Assembly: GCA_965226825.1 (NCBI GenBank)
Contig: CBDDED010000002.1
Coordinates: forward strand, 434,001 to 498,000
Origin: Io17-Chloro-G2 sp965226825
GTDB taxonomy: Bacteria > Chloroflexota > Dehalococcoidia > Lucifugimonadales > UBA3495
Direction of reading: 5' to 3'
Length of the DNA: 64,000 bases
The translations under genes were made by a program, and so were the position numbers. This document shows, piece by piece, positions 24,761 through 33,871 of this stretch. A model generated the notes under the pieces. That model made no database searches and was not told where the DNA came from. It was given only the letters and a program-made list of their open reading frames with translations. Numbering within the stretch: the stretch's first letter is position 1; each line of letters opens with the position of its first letter.

Positions 24761-27250
24761 CTATACCGCTGCGCTTGCAACTTGAAACTCGAATGGAGTT
24801 TCACATCCTTTTCCTTTACACACGGGCTTCGAAAGTCCTTGAGGCCTTTTGAAACGAGTCCTGCCGCACTTGGAACAAACGAACAGGTCACGGAACAATC
24901 GAAATTCCTCCCACCTTTGTTTTTCGTCACCGCCCGAGCCTGACTTGTACGGGTTATCGGAGAAGTGACTGGCAAAATTCTCTACTTCGCCTTTTTGCAG
25001 GCTAGTTAAAAATGGACTGGCGATCCCAGGAACCTTAGGGGGCTTAAGCTTTTGGGTCTTAAGAAAACGTGCCAACGCTATTGCTAATTCGCCCCGGGCA
25101 TATAGATAGGGCTTGTCGATTTCCCGAATATCAACCTCAACGCGGAAGTCTCGACAAATTGTCAGCAGCCATTCTTCTTCAGATTGCCGTATCTCCTCGC
25201 CTGCGGGTTTTCCCTCATCAAGTAAGCATTGAATATCCTCGTCAGGTGTTCGGTGATCGCTAAAAACTGGTCCAAACGAAGGGTCTATATGAGTAATCCT
25301 ACGAAATGTCCATTTGGCTTCCGGGAGATGGTCTTTTAGCAGATTGAAAAACTGCTCGTCATGAGTCACCAATAAAATTTGAAAGTGTTCAAATTCCTCG
25401 GCTAGCGTTGATGCAATGCTCTTGCGGTGTTCCGCATCATACGACGTTACCACATCGTTAAGGACGATAATTGGGGCACCTGTATTGAATGTGCGAATTG
25501 CTGCAAGTCGCAACGCCAACGCTACGGTATGGATTTGCGAGTCACTAAGGTAGCCACTCGGCGCGACACTTTTTCGGTTCTCCGCGTAGTCAATTACAAG
25601 GCTAACCCGTTGTTGATTGGCCGCGGTTTCTTCGGCGAGTTGAAACCGGATCATTGGTGGCTCATCTCCGGGAATCCCTTGAATTTTCTTGTAAAGGCCG
25701 TCTACATCATTTTCGAGCTTAGAGAGAAGGATTTGGTTGTGCTCATTGATGGCGGTTTCGACAATCTTGGCCTGTTTGACCAGTTCGACGTGCAGTTTTC
25801 GGAGCTCCTCTTTGGTCCGATAGATTTGGGTCAAGTCACTCCGGACCTGTATCAACTGCCCCAGAATGTGGTGGGCATGGGCGTAAGTGTTCTCTCCTTG
25901 TTGCTCCTCCAAACGGTTTCTTGTTTCGGTTAGGGATGCTCGCATGGAGACTATCGCTTGAAATAGGTCACCGCTATTTGGCAATGGAAAGTCAGGGTTC
26001 CACAACTTCAATTCTGTAAGGTAAGACTCGACAGGCACCACAATCGCGCCATAGTCGGCACCTACCAACCCTGTACACAGGCTATCCAATGAAGTTTGGA
26101 GTGTTAGATTATTTTGAGATAGGTCCTGCCTAGCGGTGCGAAGCGCAGATTCTGCATCCCGGTAGGTGGCCAGTGTAGCGAGTTTGGTATTAATGTTTAC
26201 GCGTACGGCATCACGTGAGCCGTGGGGTGTAGATTTGAACTCCGTGTCACAAACCGGGCAGGAATCAAATTCGTGGTCGTCCATCCCGAAAAGTAAGTGA
26301 GCTTTGCTCCATACCTCGTTGAAAACGGATTCACTAGCTCTATGCCGCTCGCTTGATTCGTTGATAACAGCAAGGGCGAAATCAGAAACAGCGCGTTCAA
26401 AGTTGACGACTAGGCCGGATTGCTCCCCATTATTATCAAGTACGGGGATTGATAGAGCATCAATTTGAGCAATCAATGTTTTGAGTGCCGCAACCCCGAC
26501 ACGTTTTTCCTCTTCTTCCCTGCGCTGAACCAAGACGAGGTAGACACTATCTGTGTTGGAAATCTCCGAAATGTTCAACGAGGCATCCAGCTTTGACAAA
26601 ACCTGGGCGTTGAACCAATCGCAAATTGGTGTCTCGTCCCAAGTGGAGACCTCGTTTGCAGTCACGCGCCGCAGGTCGCGAAGACGCTCGTTGATTTCAG
26701 ATTGTGAATCGGCATTCGCTTTGATTTGTCGCTGTAATGCTCGCAAATTCCTTTGTATAGACAGTAGCGGGTCAAGAGAAAACCATGAAGCCATTTCCCG
26801 ATACCGGATTTCAGACGAGGCGTCAACAAAACCACGAAGTTCATTGCCGTGGATGACGAAAGGCACTTTCGTTGCAGAAAGCACGCGCTGGGCGGCATGC
26901 GGTACCGGTTTCCCATCAGCAATTGGGCGTTTATCATCAAATCGGTCAGTGCTTTGCCTGAATTTGAAACCTACATAAGGCACTACGCCGTGGTCACCCG
27001 CCTCAATGTGTTCTAAAGCTGTCGGCCCAGCTTGAGTCTGCCCTGCACGCTGACCTAGACGTTGTAACGTCGCGTCTTCGGAGAAATAATACTCAAATAC
27101 GTCCACTAAACTTGATTTGCCTTTCTTGTTGGGCGCGAAAATCGCAAGGCTTGTAGGTTTATTACTTTTCCGCAGAGTAAAAATTTGAGGTTTTAGGTAT
27201 GCTCGAAATCCTTGAACCTCGAAAGATTCAATGGTTATTGGTGTGGTCAT
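24761..27250 (-). CDS. ABC/SMC-type ATPase with zinc-binding CxxC motifs (candidate conflict-system ATPase)
   Basis: 829 residues from ATG 27250. The Walker A region is APNKKGKSSLVDVF (about 39-52; the first Gly of the consensus is Ala). The middle has coiled-coil-like segments and a CPVC motif at about 331-334, placed like a zinc hook. An ABC signature-like SGYLSDSQIHTVALALRLAA lies near 565, Walker B PIIVLNDVV near 593, and an H-loop LLVTHDEQF near 627. The C-terminal 200 residues are unlike RecF/RecN and end in a zinc ribbon (CSKCGRTRF, then CKGKGCETPF). The closest known idea is the ABC ATPase of three-component (ABC-3C) or RloC-like defence systems. The region is more A+T-rich than its surroundings by eye, suggesting transfer. 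It overlaps in operon with the 63-aa gene. Confidence 0.8.
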   Translation of the reverse strand: MTTPITIESFEVQGFRAYLKPQIFTLRKSNKPTSLAIFAPNKKGKSSLVDVFEYYFSEDATLQRLGQRAGQTQAGPTALEHIEAGDHGVVPYVGFKFRQSTDRFDDKRPIADGKPVPHAAQRVLSATKVPFVIHGNELRGFVDASSEIRYREMASWFSLDPLLSIQRNLRALQRQIKANADSQSEINERLRDLRRVTANEVSTWDETPICDWFNAQVLSKLDASLNISEISNTDSVYLVLVQRREEEEKRVGVAALKTLIAQIDALSIPVLDNNGEQSGLVVNFERAVSDFALAVINESSERHRASESVFNEVWSKAHLLFGMDDHEFDSCPVCDTEFKSTPHGSRDAVRVNINTKLATLATYRDAESALRTARQDLSQNNLTLQTSLDSLCTGLVGADYGAIVVPVESYLTELKLWNPDFPLPNSGDLFQAIVSMRASLTETRNRLEEQQGENTYAHAHHILGQLIQVRSDLTQIYRTKEELRKLHVELVKQAKIVETAINEHNQILLSKLENDVDGLYKKIQGIPGDEPPMIRFQLAEETAANQQRVSLVIDYAENRKSVAPSGYLSDSQIHTVALALRLAAIRTFNTGAPIIVLNDVVTSYDAEHRKSIASTLAEEFEHFQILLVTHDEQFFNLLKDHLPEAKWTFRRITHIDPSFGPVFSDHRTPDEDIQCLLDEGKPAGEEIRQSEEEWLLTICRDFRVEVDIREIDKPYLYARGELAIALARFLKTQKLKPPKVPGIASPFLTSLQKGEVENFASHFSDNPYKSGSGGDEKQRWEEFRLFRDLFVCSKCGRTRFKRPQGLSKPVCKGKGCETPFEFQVASAAV

Positions 27251-27257
27251 CGGCTGT

Positions 27258-27449
27258 TTAGCTCCCCCTTTCAAGGGCTAGTTTCACGATAACATCGGCT
27301 GCGTTATCGACTGCCGTATCAGCCTGGTCAATATTTACGATGTGCTCGGCGAGTATTTCTACCAAGGCTTGGTCTGTATCAGGTTGGTCACGGAGAGACT
27401 TTACAATTACCGTGATAAGATCGGTATTGGTGATATCGTCCTGGGCCAC
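27258..27449 (-). CDS. 63-aa acidic helical protein, upstream partner of the ABC ATPase
   Basis: GTG start at 27449 with GGAGGG 8 bases upstream. The stop lies 7 bases before the ATPase ATG, so the two are translationally linked. The protein (MAQDDITNTDLITVIVKS...NAADVIVKLALERGS) is acidic and predicted helical, with no motif I recognise. Small proteins of this size and position occur as the middle component of ABC-3C-type systems. I offer that only as a hypothesis. Confidence 0.65.
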   Translation of the reverse strand: MAQDDITNTDLITVIVKSLRDQPDTDQALVEILAEHIVNIDQADTAVDNAADVIVKLALERGS

Positions 27450-27478
27450 GTTAATATCCCTCCGCTGGCATCATGTGG

Positions 27479-27508
27479 TTACATCGACCATTATAACCAA
27501 TGATGTAA
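27479..27508 (-). promoter_or_regulatory. Promoter -10 box inside an inverted repeat, upstream of the 63-aa gene
   Basis: TTACATC (27479-27485) and GATGTAA (27502-27508) form an inverted repeat with a 16-base spacer. On the minus strand the spacer contains GGTTATAATGG, with a consensus TATAAT at 27495-27490. This would place transcription start about 35 bases before the GTG codon. The -35 region is weak. The dyad around the -10 box looks like an operator, possibly for autoregulation. I see no other gene between 27450 and 27760. Confidence 0.5.
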
Positions 27509-27761
27509 CACAGTAATTTCCAGGATACGCAGCCACGATCGGTCAGACCTTCTTTCGTATTCTTAGAACCCTTGATGCTGCGATGCTATAGGGCCCTATG
27601 CCTAAATACTAATCGATGAAACAACTCCTTACTCAGCGACGATGCTTCACCAAAGTCGTTCCAATCCCGATACACAGGAGGACCATTCAAGCGTACGCTA
27701 GAGGCGCAAGCAATGTCGTTGCCCATGGTTCCGAGGATACGGACTTGGGGCCCCGCTACCG

Positions 27762-28052
27762 CTACGCTGCCCGTGCCGCAGATTTCAGCAACGGCAGGCA
27801 CTCGAACCGGCCTCCGAGGACAATGTCTGCGGGAGCGCCTAACCAGACTTCCAGCACGGTTACGTAGACCTGACGGAAGTCCGTGGTGAACTTGAGGTTG
27901 TTTTTGTCGGGGTCTTTTAGGCTGAGACGCTCCCCGTACTGACCGCGGGAGATGGGTGCGCCCGCGAGGAATGCATGAAAGCCAGCGGCGGTCAACACTA
28001 GCGCCGCCGCATGGACCATGAACCAGCTCCGGTCCACGCAAAGCCGCGGCAT
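27762..28052 (-). pseudogene. Remnant of a DUF1501-family protein, C-terminal end
   Basis: The last 45 residues, LKFTTDFRQVYVTVLEVWLGAPADIVLGGRF, match the C-terminal end of DUF1501 proteins (Tat-exported sulfatase-like). Upstream only a short scrambled piece remains (QYGERLSLKDPDKNN), and the rest of a gene of over 400 codons is missing. I read it as a decayed fragment. It may mark the boundary of the segment carrying the ABC ATPase module. Confidence 0.6.
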
Positions 28053-28127
28053 GTAGAATTAAATCCCGGGTTTCTCCGGTTAGGGCATATCCTGGTCCAC
28101 TCTCGCAATCGGCGCTTAGACCCCCCG

Positions 28128-28966
28128 TTAACCCCCGCTTAGTGCGTAGGTGGAGGAGTCTTCAATGACATTGCCTTCTTGGGTGAGTTTTTGCAGGTGG
28201 GCTCGGACGTTGCGGCTGGCGGCCTCTTTGAGGTTTTTGCGCAGGTTGCCCGGATAAACGATCCGCACGATTTGGTCCACGGTCCACGGGTTGCCCCGGA
28301 CTGAATGGCGGAGGCTACCTGTTCCTCTCTGCGCTGGCGGTGTTCGATGTACCCCTGGATTCGGGCCGATCCGTTTTGGATGGTCTGCCCGTGGCCGGGA
28401 CAGAGCAGGTTGGGGCGCAACCCGGCCAACAACTGGAGGGATTTCATATACTGGCCCAGGTCACGGACGCTGGAGGACGAGTTTCCCAGGACTGTGTCGC
28501 CGCTGAACACCACGCGATCGGCAGGCATGAAGTAGGACACGTGGTCGTCGGCATGGCCGGGCGTGAAAATGGCCTTGAGCTTTGCTCCGCCGCCGGTGAT
28601 TACGTCCTCACGGGAGCGGAGTTGGTTGACTGTGCCCGGCCCAAGCTGGTGGGTCAACCGGGGCTCTAGCTTGGGGTGGCACCGCACCGGGCAATCGAAG
28701 GCTTCCTGGAGCCGGTCTAGTCCACCGATATGGTCGCCGTGACCGTGGGTGATCAAGATGGCCGACATCCGGGGCCGGCCCAACTCGGCGTGATAGTCCA
28801 ATATCTGCCTGGTCCAAGACCGGTAAGGCTCTCCCGAATCCACGAGCACCATGTGGTCGTTGGGGTCGCCAACGAAGTAAATCTGCGTCCCGCCGGGGTG
28901 CATTGCGCCGAAGGAACTCGGGTCTTCCTGGATGTGGGTGCTGTAAATGCCCTGGGCTATCTGCAT
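28128..28966 (-). pseudogene. MBL-fold metallo-hydrolase (LACTB2/glyoxalase II-like), single-base frameshift near 3' end
   Basis: ATG 28966. Metal-binding motifs are intact: THGHGDHIGGL, TPGHADDHVSY, VVFSGDTVLG and LCPGHGQTI. After AIQSG the frame is lost at a four-C run (about 28300-28303 on the plus strand). With one base more, the protein would continue NPWTVDQIVRIVYPG, then LKEAASRNVRAHLQKLTQEG, to a stop at 28128. That is the winged-helix tail typical of LACTB2-like proteins. The uncorrected reading ends at 28139 with an unrelated tail. Either a fresh mutation or a homopolymer error. The likely role is hydrolysis of a thioester or similar small molecule, or RNA cleavage as in LACTB2. Confidence 0.85.
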
Positions 28967-29183
28967 TTTTGCGGTCTCCGGATATCGAAAGTAGGGTTTC
29001 CGGAAGGCGTCGACCTCCCGGACGGTCTTCAGGGATGTTAGCCACCCATCAGACCTCGGTCAAACGCGGGAGATGGGCGTCCAACCGTCCTATCCGTGGC
29101 AATTAGAATCGAGAGCCATTTATGTCAATAGACCTAGTTGGGGGATGCAGGGCCTTTTCATTGTCGTTTGGCCCCCTCCCCCC

Positions 29184-29247
29184 GTCATTCCCGCCGCAGC
29201 GGGAATCCAGAGCCCTTTACGTACGCCAACACGGCCAGGGAATGACA
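29184..29247. repeat. Internally deleted inverted-repeat element
   Basis: A complete left end (GTCATTCCCGCCGCAGCG...) is followed by the internal motif TACGCCAACACGGCCA and then only GGGAATGAC of the right end. It is a short derivative of the common element. Confidence 0.6.
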
Positions 29248-29419
29248 CCCCCGCCGGACGCTCCACCACCTAACCCCAACCCCGTACCCCCCTTCGCGCC
29301 CTTTCACCTCCGCGCCCTCGCGTCAAACGTACACCTGGCTGACACTTGCCCGTTCCCAACCTGGGAAACCATTCCCTACCATAACGCCAGCCCGTCATCC
29401 CCGATTCCGACACCGACAC

Positions 29420-29500
29420 CGAAACCCGAAACCCGAAACCCGAAACCCGAAACGGGGGCAGAATGTCCGGAAATGTCCGGAAATGTCCGGAAATGTCCGG
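29420..29500. repeat. Two adjacent microsatellites: (CCCGAAA)n and (AAATGTCCGG)4
   Basis: About five tandem 7-mers CCCGAAA run from 29420 to 29454. Four 10-mers AAATGTCCGG follow immediately (29461-29500). They sit about 50 bp upstream of the start of the small gene at 29549. The remainder of 28967-29548 has no gene. Confidence 0.9.
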
Positions 29501-29548
29501 CGAATCGAAAATTCCGACACCCCAATAAGTAAATTAGGTGATTGCCTT

Positions 29549-29869
29549 ATGCGTGCCCTCAGAGCCCGAATCCGCGCCCTACAACGGACCCTGGCTCGGG
29601 AACTTGCCGTCGTCCGGCTCCGCCGGTTGGCCGAAGAGTTCTGCCTCCAATCATCGGTGGTCCAAGCCAGCGGCCAACCACCGGCCCAGCCCCATGTCTT
29701 TATCCAACGGGTGGCCTCCGCCGGCTTCCGGCTCCCATCATTCATGGCGGCCCACAAATACCTTGAGAGGTGCCGGGTCAAAGACATCCTCCCCGACCGC
29801 GAAGACCTCCTTCGCTCCCTCGTTCCCTGGTCCCGGCGCTATCCCGTTCCCGCCTTCTGGCAGGGATGA
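29549..29869 (+). CDS. Conserved-looking hypothetical protein, 106 aa, basic helical
   Basis: ATG 29549 follows AGGTG at 8 bases. The protein begins MRALRARIRALQRTLARELA, strongly basic and amphipathic, and continues RLRRLAEEFCLQ and AGFRLPSFMAAHKYLERCR. I do not recognise a named family. Regular helical heptads, normal codon use and a good ribosome site argue for a real gene. There is no signal peptide or membrane segment. The basic N-terminus could bind nucleic acid, but this is not shown. Confidence 0.6.
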   Translation: MRALRARIRALQRTLARELAVVRLRRLAEEFCLQSSVVQASGQPPAQPHVFIQRVASAGFRLPSFMAAHKYLERCRVKDILPDREDLLRSLVPWSRRYPVPAFWQG

Positions 29870-30076
29870 AATTAATTGCCCAATCCCCGCGTCAGGTGGC
29901 CCTGTCGGGGACCCGCAGGGTTATCGAATTCCAAGATCGGAGGACTCGCCGCGGCCGGAATAACGGGAGACCATGAAAAGGCCCTGTTGTGGGATGCAAA
30001 AGGTTGAGCGTCTTACACACGGGGATCGGTCCCACCCGGACAATTTTTGAATTGCCTTACTTGGTTGGATGTGGGA

Positions 30077-30196
30077 AAGGGCTCTGGATTCCCGTTGCGA
30101 CGAGAATGACCGGTGGGTGGGGGATGTTCCCGGTTTGGTCCAGCGTGGTTAGCCGCGGGGAAGGGCTCTGGATTCCCGTTGCGACGAGAATGACCG
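30077..30196. repeat. Two direct half-copies of the CTGGATTCCCG repeat, 86 bp apart
   Basis: Both copies (30077-30110 and 30163-30196) read GGCTCTGGATTCCCGTTGCG...GAATGACCGG in the same orientation. The gap 29870-30333 otherwise shows nothing that I can support. Confidence 0.85.
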
Positions 30197-30333
30197 GTAG
30201 GGGTAGGTAAGACTGTTCCGGTTACATGGAACAAGTCCGGGGGGGTGGGCGTGGGTGGGTTGGCGCGACTTGCCTGGCCGTGAGATATTAGGCCTCGGAC
30301 GTTTCAGATTTCAGTTGGTTTTGGAGTGTTGCC

Positions 30334-32679
30334 ATGGTGGCTTTGATTGACCAGCAGGCGTTGCAAGGGTCCCTGCCGCGGGTGACCGGTACGGTTAGAT
30401 TGGCCGGCTTGAACGACAGGGTTGAAATCCACCGCGACCGGTGGGGCATTCCCCACGCCAGGGCATCGAACCTGGCGGACGCGTTCTTTGCCCAGGGGTT
30501 TTTCACGGCCCAAGACCGGCTGTGGCAGATGGAATACGACCGGCGCAGAGGCGGCGGCCGGTGGGCGGAGGTCGTGGGAGAGGGGGCAGTCGACCAGGAC
30601 GTTTTGATGCGCCGGTTCCGGCTGGTGGATAGCGCCAAGGATGACTACCGGTTCACCACGGGCGATACCAAGCTGATGTTCGACGCCTACGCCCGGGGGG
30701 TTAACGCTTTTATCCAGACCACCGAGTCTCTTCCGGTAGAGTACGGCATCTCAGGCATCATCCCCGAACACTGGGAGCCGTGGGACGGGTTGGTAGTGTA
30801 CAAAGTGCGGCACATCCTGATGGGGGTGTTTGAGTCCAAGATCTGGCGGGCCCAGGTGATCCGCAAGCTGGGCCCGGAAAAGGCGGCCTTGGTTTTCCCA
30901 GGATACGAGCCAGGCCATCTGCTGATACTGCCTCCCGGCGACGTGTACGATGGGGCGCTGGACGACGGCCTGGAGGAGTTGAGCCGGGGCGCCGGTTCTT
31001 TGAATTACCTGCATGAGAGTGACCTGGGCAGCAACAGCTACACGCTGGCCGGCGACCGCACCAAATCCGGCATGCCAATCCTGGCGGGCGATTCTCACCG
31101 GGCGCTGGATACGCCCAATGCCTATTACCAGAATCACGTAGCCTGCCCCGATTTCGACGTCGTGGGGCTGTCGTTTGCGGGGCTGCCCGGCTTCCCCCAC
31201 TTCGGCCACAACGCCCACGTGGCCTGGTCAGTCACCCACACCTGGGCCGACTACCAGGACCTCTACATCGAGCGGTTCAACCCCAAACACCCCGAGCAGT
31301 ACCTGTACCAAGACCGCTGGTTGCCTGCGCAAGTCTACGACGAAACGATCAAGGTCAAGGGCGTCGAGAGCCGGGACATCAAGTCAGTGGTCACACACCA
31401 CGGTCCGATCATCGCGGGCGACCCGGAAGCTGGGGCCGGGGTGAGCTTCAAGTACACCGCCACCGAGGGCCCGGAGTCAGGCGCTCCGGCCTGGACCAAC
31501 ACTTTGCTCACCATGCTGCGGTCGGGAGACGCCCATGAATTGGTCGAGTCCATGAGGGATTGGGTAGACCCGGTCAACAACTTCCTGTTGGCCGACGTGA
31601 AGGGCAACTTCGGATACCTGTGCCGGGGACGCATCCCCATTCGTTCCATGGACAACGCCTGGCTCCCGGCGCCGGGTTGGACCGGGGAGCATGAGTGGAG
31701 CGGTTACATTCCCTTCGAAGAAATGCCCCGCAGCCTGAACCCGGAGTCGGGCTACGTGGCTACAGCCAACAACCGGCCGGTGGGCGAGGACTACCCTTAT
31801 TACATCGCATTGGATTTCACGCCCGGATTCCGGGCCGCACGGGTTACTCACCGCCTGCTGTCCCTGGACCGGCCGTCCGCCGCGGACATGGCGGAGGTTC
31901 ACCGGGAAATGGTCTCGGTCCCAGCCCAAGCCTACATGGGTTTCCTCAAAGAGGTGACACCGGAAAACCCCGAGGCGGCCCGGGCCAAAGGAAAATTACT
32001 CGGCTGGAACTGCCGGATGGACGCGGCCGCGGTTGAGCCCACCATTTACAGCGCGTTCCGAGACGCCCTGCTGAAGGACGTGTTGGAGGGGTATCTTAGC
32101 CCCGAGCTGGCCGAGGCGTCGTGGAAACCCGAGGGCAGGGGCCTTGGGCTCTTCTTGGGACGCCTCAAGGCCCGTCTGATTGTGCTGATCGCCAACGATG
32201 ACCGCCGTATGCTCGCGCCCGGTGAGACCTGGCAGGGATTGATGTCTCGGGCATTAACCCAGGCGGTGGCCGAATTGACGGAGCGGCTGGGTGGAGACAT
32301 GGAAGCGTGGCAATGGGGCCATGTGCACCAGGCAAGACCGGCCCACACGCTGTCGGCGAGCCGGCGGGACCTGGCCGACCTGCTGGACCCGCCGCCGATA
32401 CCCAGCAGCGGCGACGGAGACACGCCACTGGCCGGCGGCTACGCTGCGGCCAATTTCGCTACGGTCATCAGCCTTTCGGTGGCGCGGTACTCCTACGACA
32501 CCGCCGATTGGGAGAACTCTCTGTGGGTAGTCCCGTTGGGGGCATCGGGACATCCGGGCAGCCCACACTACCACGACCAGTCGGAGGCCTGGCGTAAGGT
32601 TGAGATGATTCCCATGGAGTACGATTGGGCGGGCATTGCGGACAATAGTGAGACGCAGCAACACCTGGAACCGGCCTGA
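30334..32679 (+). CDS. Penicillin acylase family (S45) N-terminal-nucleophile hydrolase
   Basis: 781 residues, ATG 30334 preceded by TTGGAG. The precursor is expected to self-cleave before Ser233 in DLGSNSYTLAGDRTKSGMPILAGDSH, giving alpha and beta subunits. N-terminal VEIHRDRWGIPHARASNLADAFFAQGF and AQDRLWQMEYDRR are typical of the alpha chain; HFGHNAHVAWSVTHTWADYQDLY and VVTHHGPII of the beta chain. I see no clear signal peptide, which is unusual for periplasmic members, so it may be cytoplasmic. Family members hydrolyse amides such as acyl-homoserine lactones or beta-lactams; the substrate here is unknown. Confidence 0.95.
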   Translation: MVALIDQQALQGSLPRVTGTVRLAGLNDRVEIHRDRWGIPHARASNLADAFFAQGFFTAQDRLWQMEYDRRRGGGRWAEVVGEGAVDQDVLMRRFRLVDSAKDDYRFTTGDTKLMFDAYARGVNAFIQTTESLPVEYGISGIIPEHWEPWDGLVVYKVRHILMGVFESKIWRAQVIRKLGPEKAALVFPGYEPGHLLILPPGDVYDGALDDGLEELSRGAGSLNYLHESDLGSNSYTLAGDRTKSGMPILAGDSHRALDTPNAYYQNHVACPDFDVVGLSFAGLPGFPHFGHNAHVAWSVTHTWADYQDLYIERFNPKHPEQYLYQDRWLPAQVYDETIKVKGVESRDIKSVVTHHGPIIAGDPEAGAGVSFKYTATEGPESGAPAWTNTLLTMLRSGDAHELVESMRDWVDPVNNFLLADVKGNFGYLCRGRIPIRSMDNAWLPAPGWTGEHEWSGYIPFEEMPRSLNPESGYVATANNRPVGEDYPYYIALDFTPGFRAARVTHRLLSLDRPSAADMAEVHREMVSVPAQAYMGFLKEVTPENPEAARAKGKLLGWNCRMDAAAVEPTIYSAFRDALLKDVLEGYLSPELAEASWKPEGRGLGLFLGRLKARLIVLIANDDRRMLAPGETWQGLMSRALTQAVAELTERLGGDMEAWQWGHVHQARPAHTLSASRRDLADLLDPPPIPSSGDGDTPLAGGYAAANFATVISLSVARYSYDTADWENSLWVVPLGASGHPGSPHYHDQSEAWRKVEMIPMEYDWAGIADNSETQQHLEPA

Positions 32680-32788
32680 GGGTGGCGAGAGGGATTAAGA
32701 AGCGGGCATTCAGACAATCCTTATAGGCTGCCGAGTTCACGTAACGCCAAAACTCCCATGCTACAACCAAGGTGTTGGACGGCAACCA

Positions 32789-32822
32789 GGGCTCTGGATT
32801 CCCGTTGCGACGAGAATGACGG
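32789..32822. repeat. Half-copy of the CTGGATTCCCG repeat
   Basis: GGCTCTGGATTCCCG...GAATGACGGG stands alone. The rest of 32680-33019 contains two ATGCC(A/T)CCCATCAG(A/G) direct repeats (about 32831-32845 and 32874-32888) and no convincing gene. Confidence 0.8.
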
Positions 32823-33019
32823 GAGGTGTCAATGCCACCCATCAGACCGAAAATGACGGGGGAGGGGGTGTTAATGCCTCCCATCAGGACGAGAATTCCC
32901 TTATTAAACTAGGTAATTCTCTAGTTCAACAGTAGTACTGGGAGGATTTAGTGACCACTGAAGAACCCTGAGGGATTCAACGGTGCCGCGGCGCGACCGG
33001 GCTGAGCCCGTGTTGGGCC

Positions 33020-33250
33020 TCATCCGGCCGACGATGATTCATTGCGGTGGCGCCTGATGAAGCGTTGCAGGGCGGCCAGAGTCCACAGGCCTTCAATCAC
33101 AGTGATCGGGTAAACTTGTTCAAGACCGCTGTAGGCCGCGGTCAGCGCCGATCCCAGGGCGAAGACTAACACCATCCATTTGCTGTGGCGTTCCAGCAGG
33201 TAGGATAAGAACATGATGCCGACGGCAATGGAGCCGAAAATGGTCAACAA
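33020..33250 (-). CDS. Small membrane protein, 76 aa
   Basis: Two or three hydrophobic segments (MLTIFGSIAVGIMFLSYLLE, WMVLVFALGSALTAAYSGL, and TVIEGLWTLAALQRFIRRH) end in a basic tail. The pattern resembles small conserved membrane proteins I associate with many environmental genomes, but I cannot name the family. ATG at 33250. No neighbour is close. Confidence 0.65.
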   Translation of the reverse strand: MLTIFGSIAVGIMFLSYLLERHSKWMVLVFALGSALTAAYSGLEQVYPITVIEGLWTLAALQRFIRRHRNESSSAG

Positions 33251-33317
33251 TCCGGCCTCACCGTGATGCCCCTAACGCGAGGTCAACGAGCCGTGCTTCG
33301 GACGGCGTTGTAGACCT

Positions 33318-33469
33318 CTAGTATTACAACGACGGTTTATCTGACAGGGCGATTTTCGCGACCGATTTAGACCTGAGCCGTACTGCCATGAGCGTACCGC
33401 GATTTCTCACTCGTGGCCGAATACGAAGGATCAGACACCATATTTGGCAATCCGTCGTTGTAATACTAG
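33318..33469. mobile_element. Non-autonomous IS701-like miniature element 1, 152 bp with CTAG ends
   Basis: Inverted termini CTAGTATTACAACGACGG and its complement enclose about 116 bp without a coding frame. CTAG at both ends fits a 4-bp target duplication. The first 14 bases match the ends of the IS701-family element at 62478-63943. Confidence 0.85.
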
Positions 33470-33640
33470 AAACTCGGACGGAAACCCCGATTCTCTCCAA
33501 GCTGCCGTTTTCTCAACATCGAATATCGATGTAATAGTAGGTTTTTGAAACGCATTACATATACTATAATGCTGTTTAAGTCTGTAATACGCCTGAATGG
33601 CGTAGCACGAAACCCGGCCAATGGCTTTCCGGCCAGACTT

Positions 33641-33794
33641 CTAGTATTACAACGACGGATCGCCAAATATGTTCTCTTACTCTTCGTATTCAGCTGCCAG
33701 CGTGCTATCGCGGTGGCTCGTCGCATCACGTTGTCAGGTTCGAATTGTTCGCGAAAATCGCCCTGCTCTGGAGAAACAGTCGTTGTAATACTAG
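33641..33794. mobile_element. Non-autonomous IS701-like miniature element 2, 154 bp, opposite orientation
   Basis: Same termini as element 1. Inverted, its interior aligns with element 1 (shared GGGCGATTTTCGCGA, GAATACGAAG, ATATTTGGC). Its left flank CTTTCCGGCCAGACTT is the complement of the right flank of the IS701 copy at 63944-63959. Between the two miniature elements (33470-33640) I see nothing else. Confidence 0.85.
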
Positions 33795-33871
33795 GTAGCC
33801 GTTTTTCAGACGGCTGCCGAGGAGATCGATGCCCCTAGCCGTTTTTCAGACGGCTGCCGAGGAGATCGATG
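33795..33871. repeat. Duplication of the 3' end of the pncC gene
   Basis: TAGCCGTTTTTCAGACGGCT...GATCGATG occurs at 33795-33830 and again at 33836-33871, where it encodes the last codons and stop of the gene. The unit is about 41 bp. The extra copy lies downstream of the stop, against the miniature element. Confidence 0.85.

Noticed and set aside
32935..32975. Micro-frame VTTEEP behind GGGAGG as a leader peptide
   Set aside because: Only six codons, no attenuator or downstream plus-strand gene to regulate.
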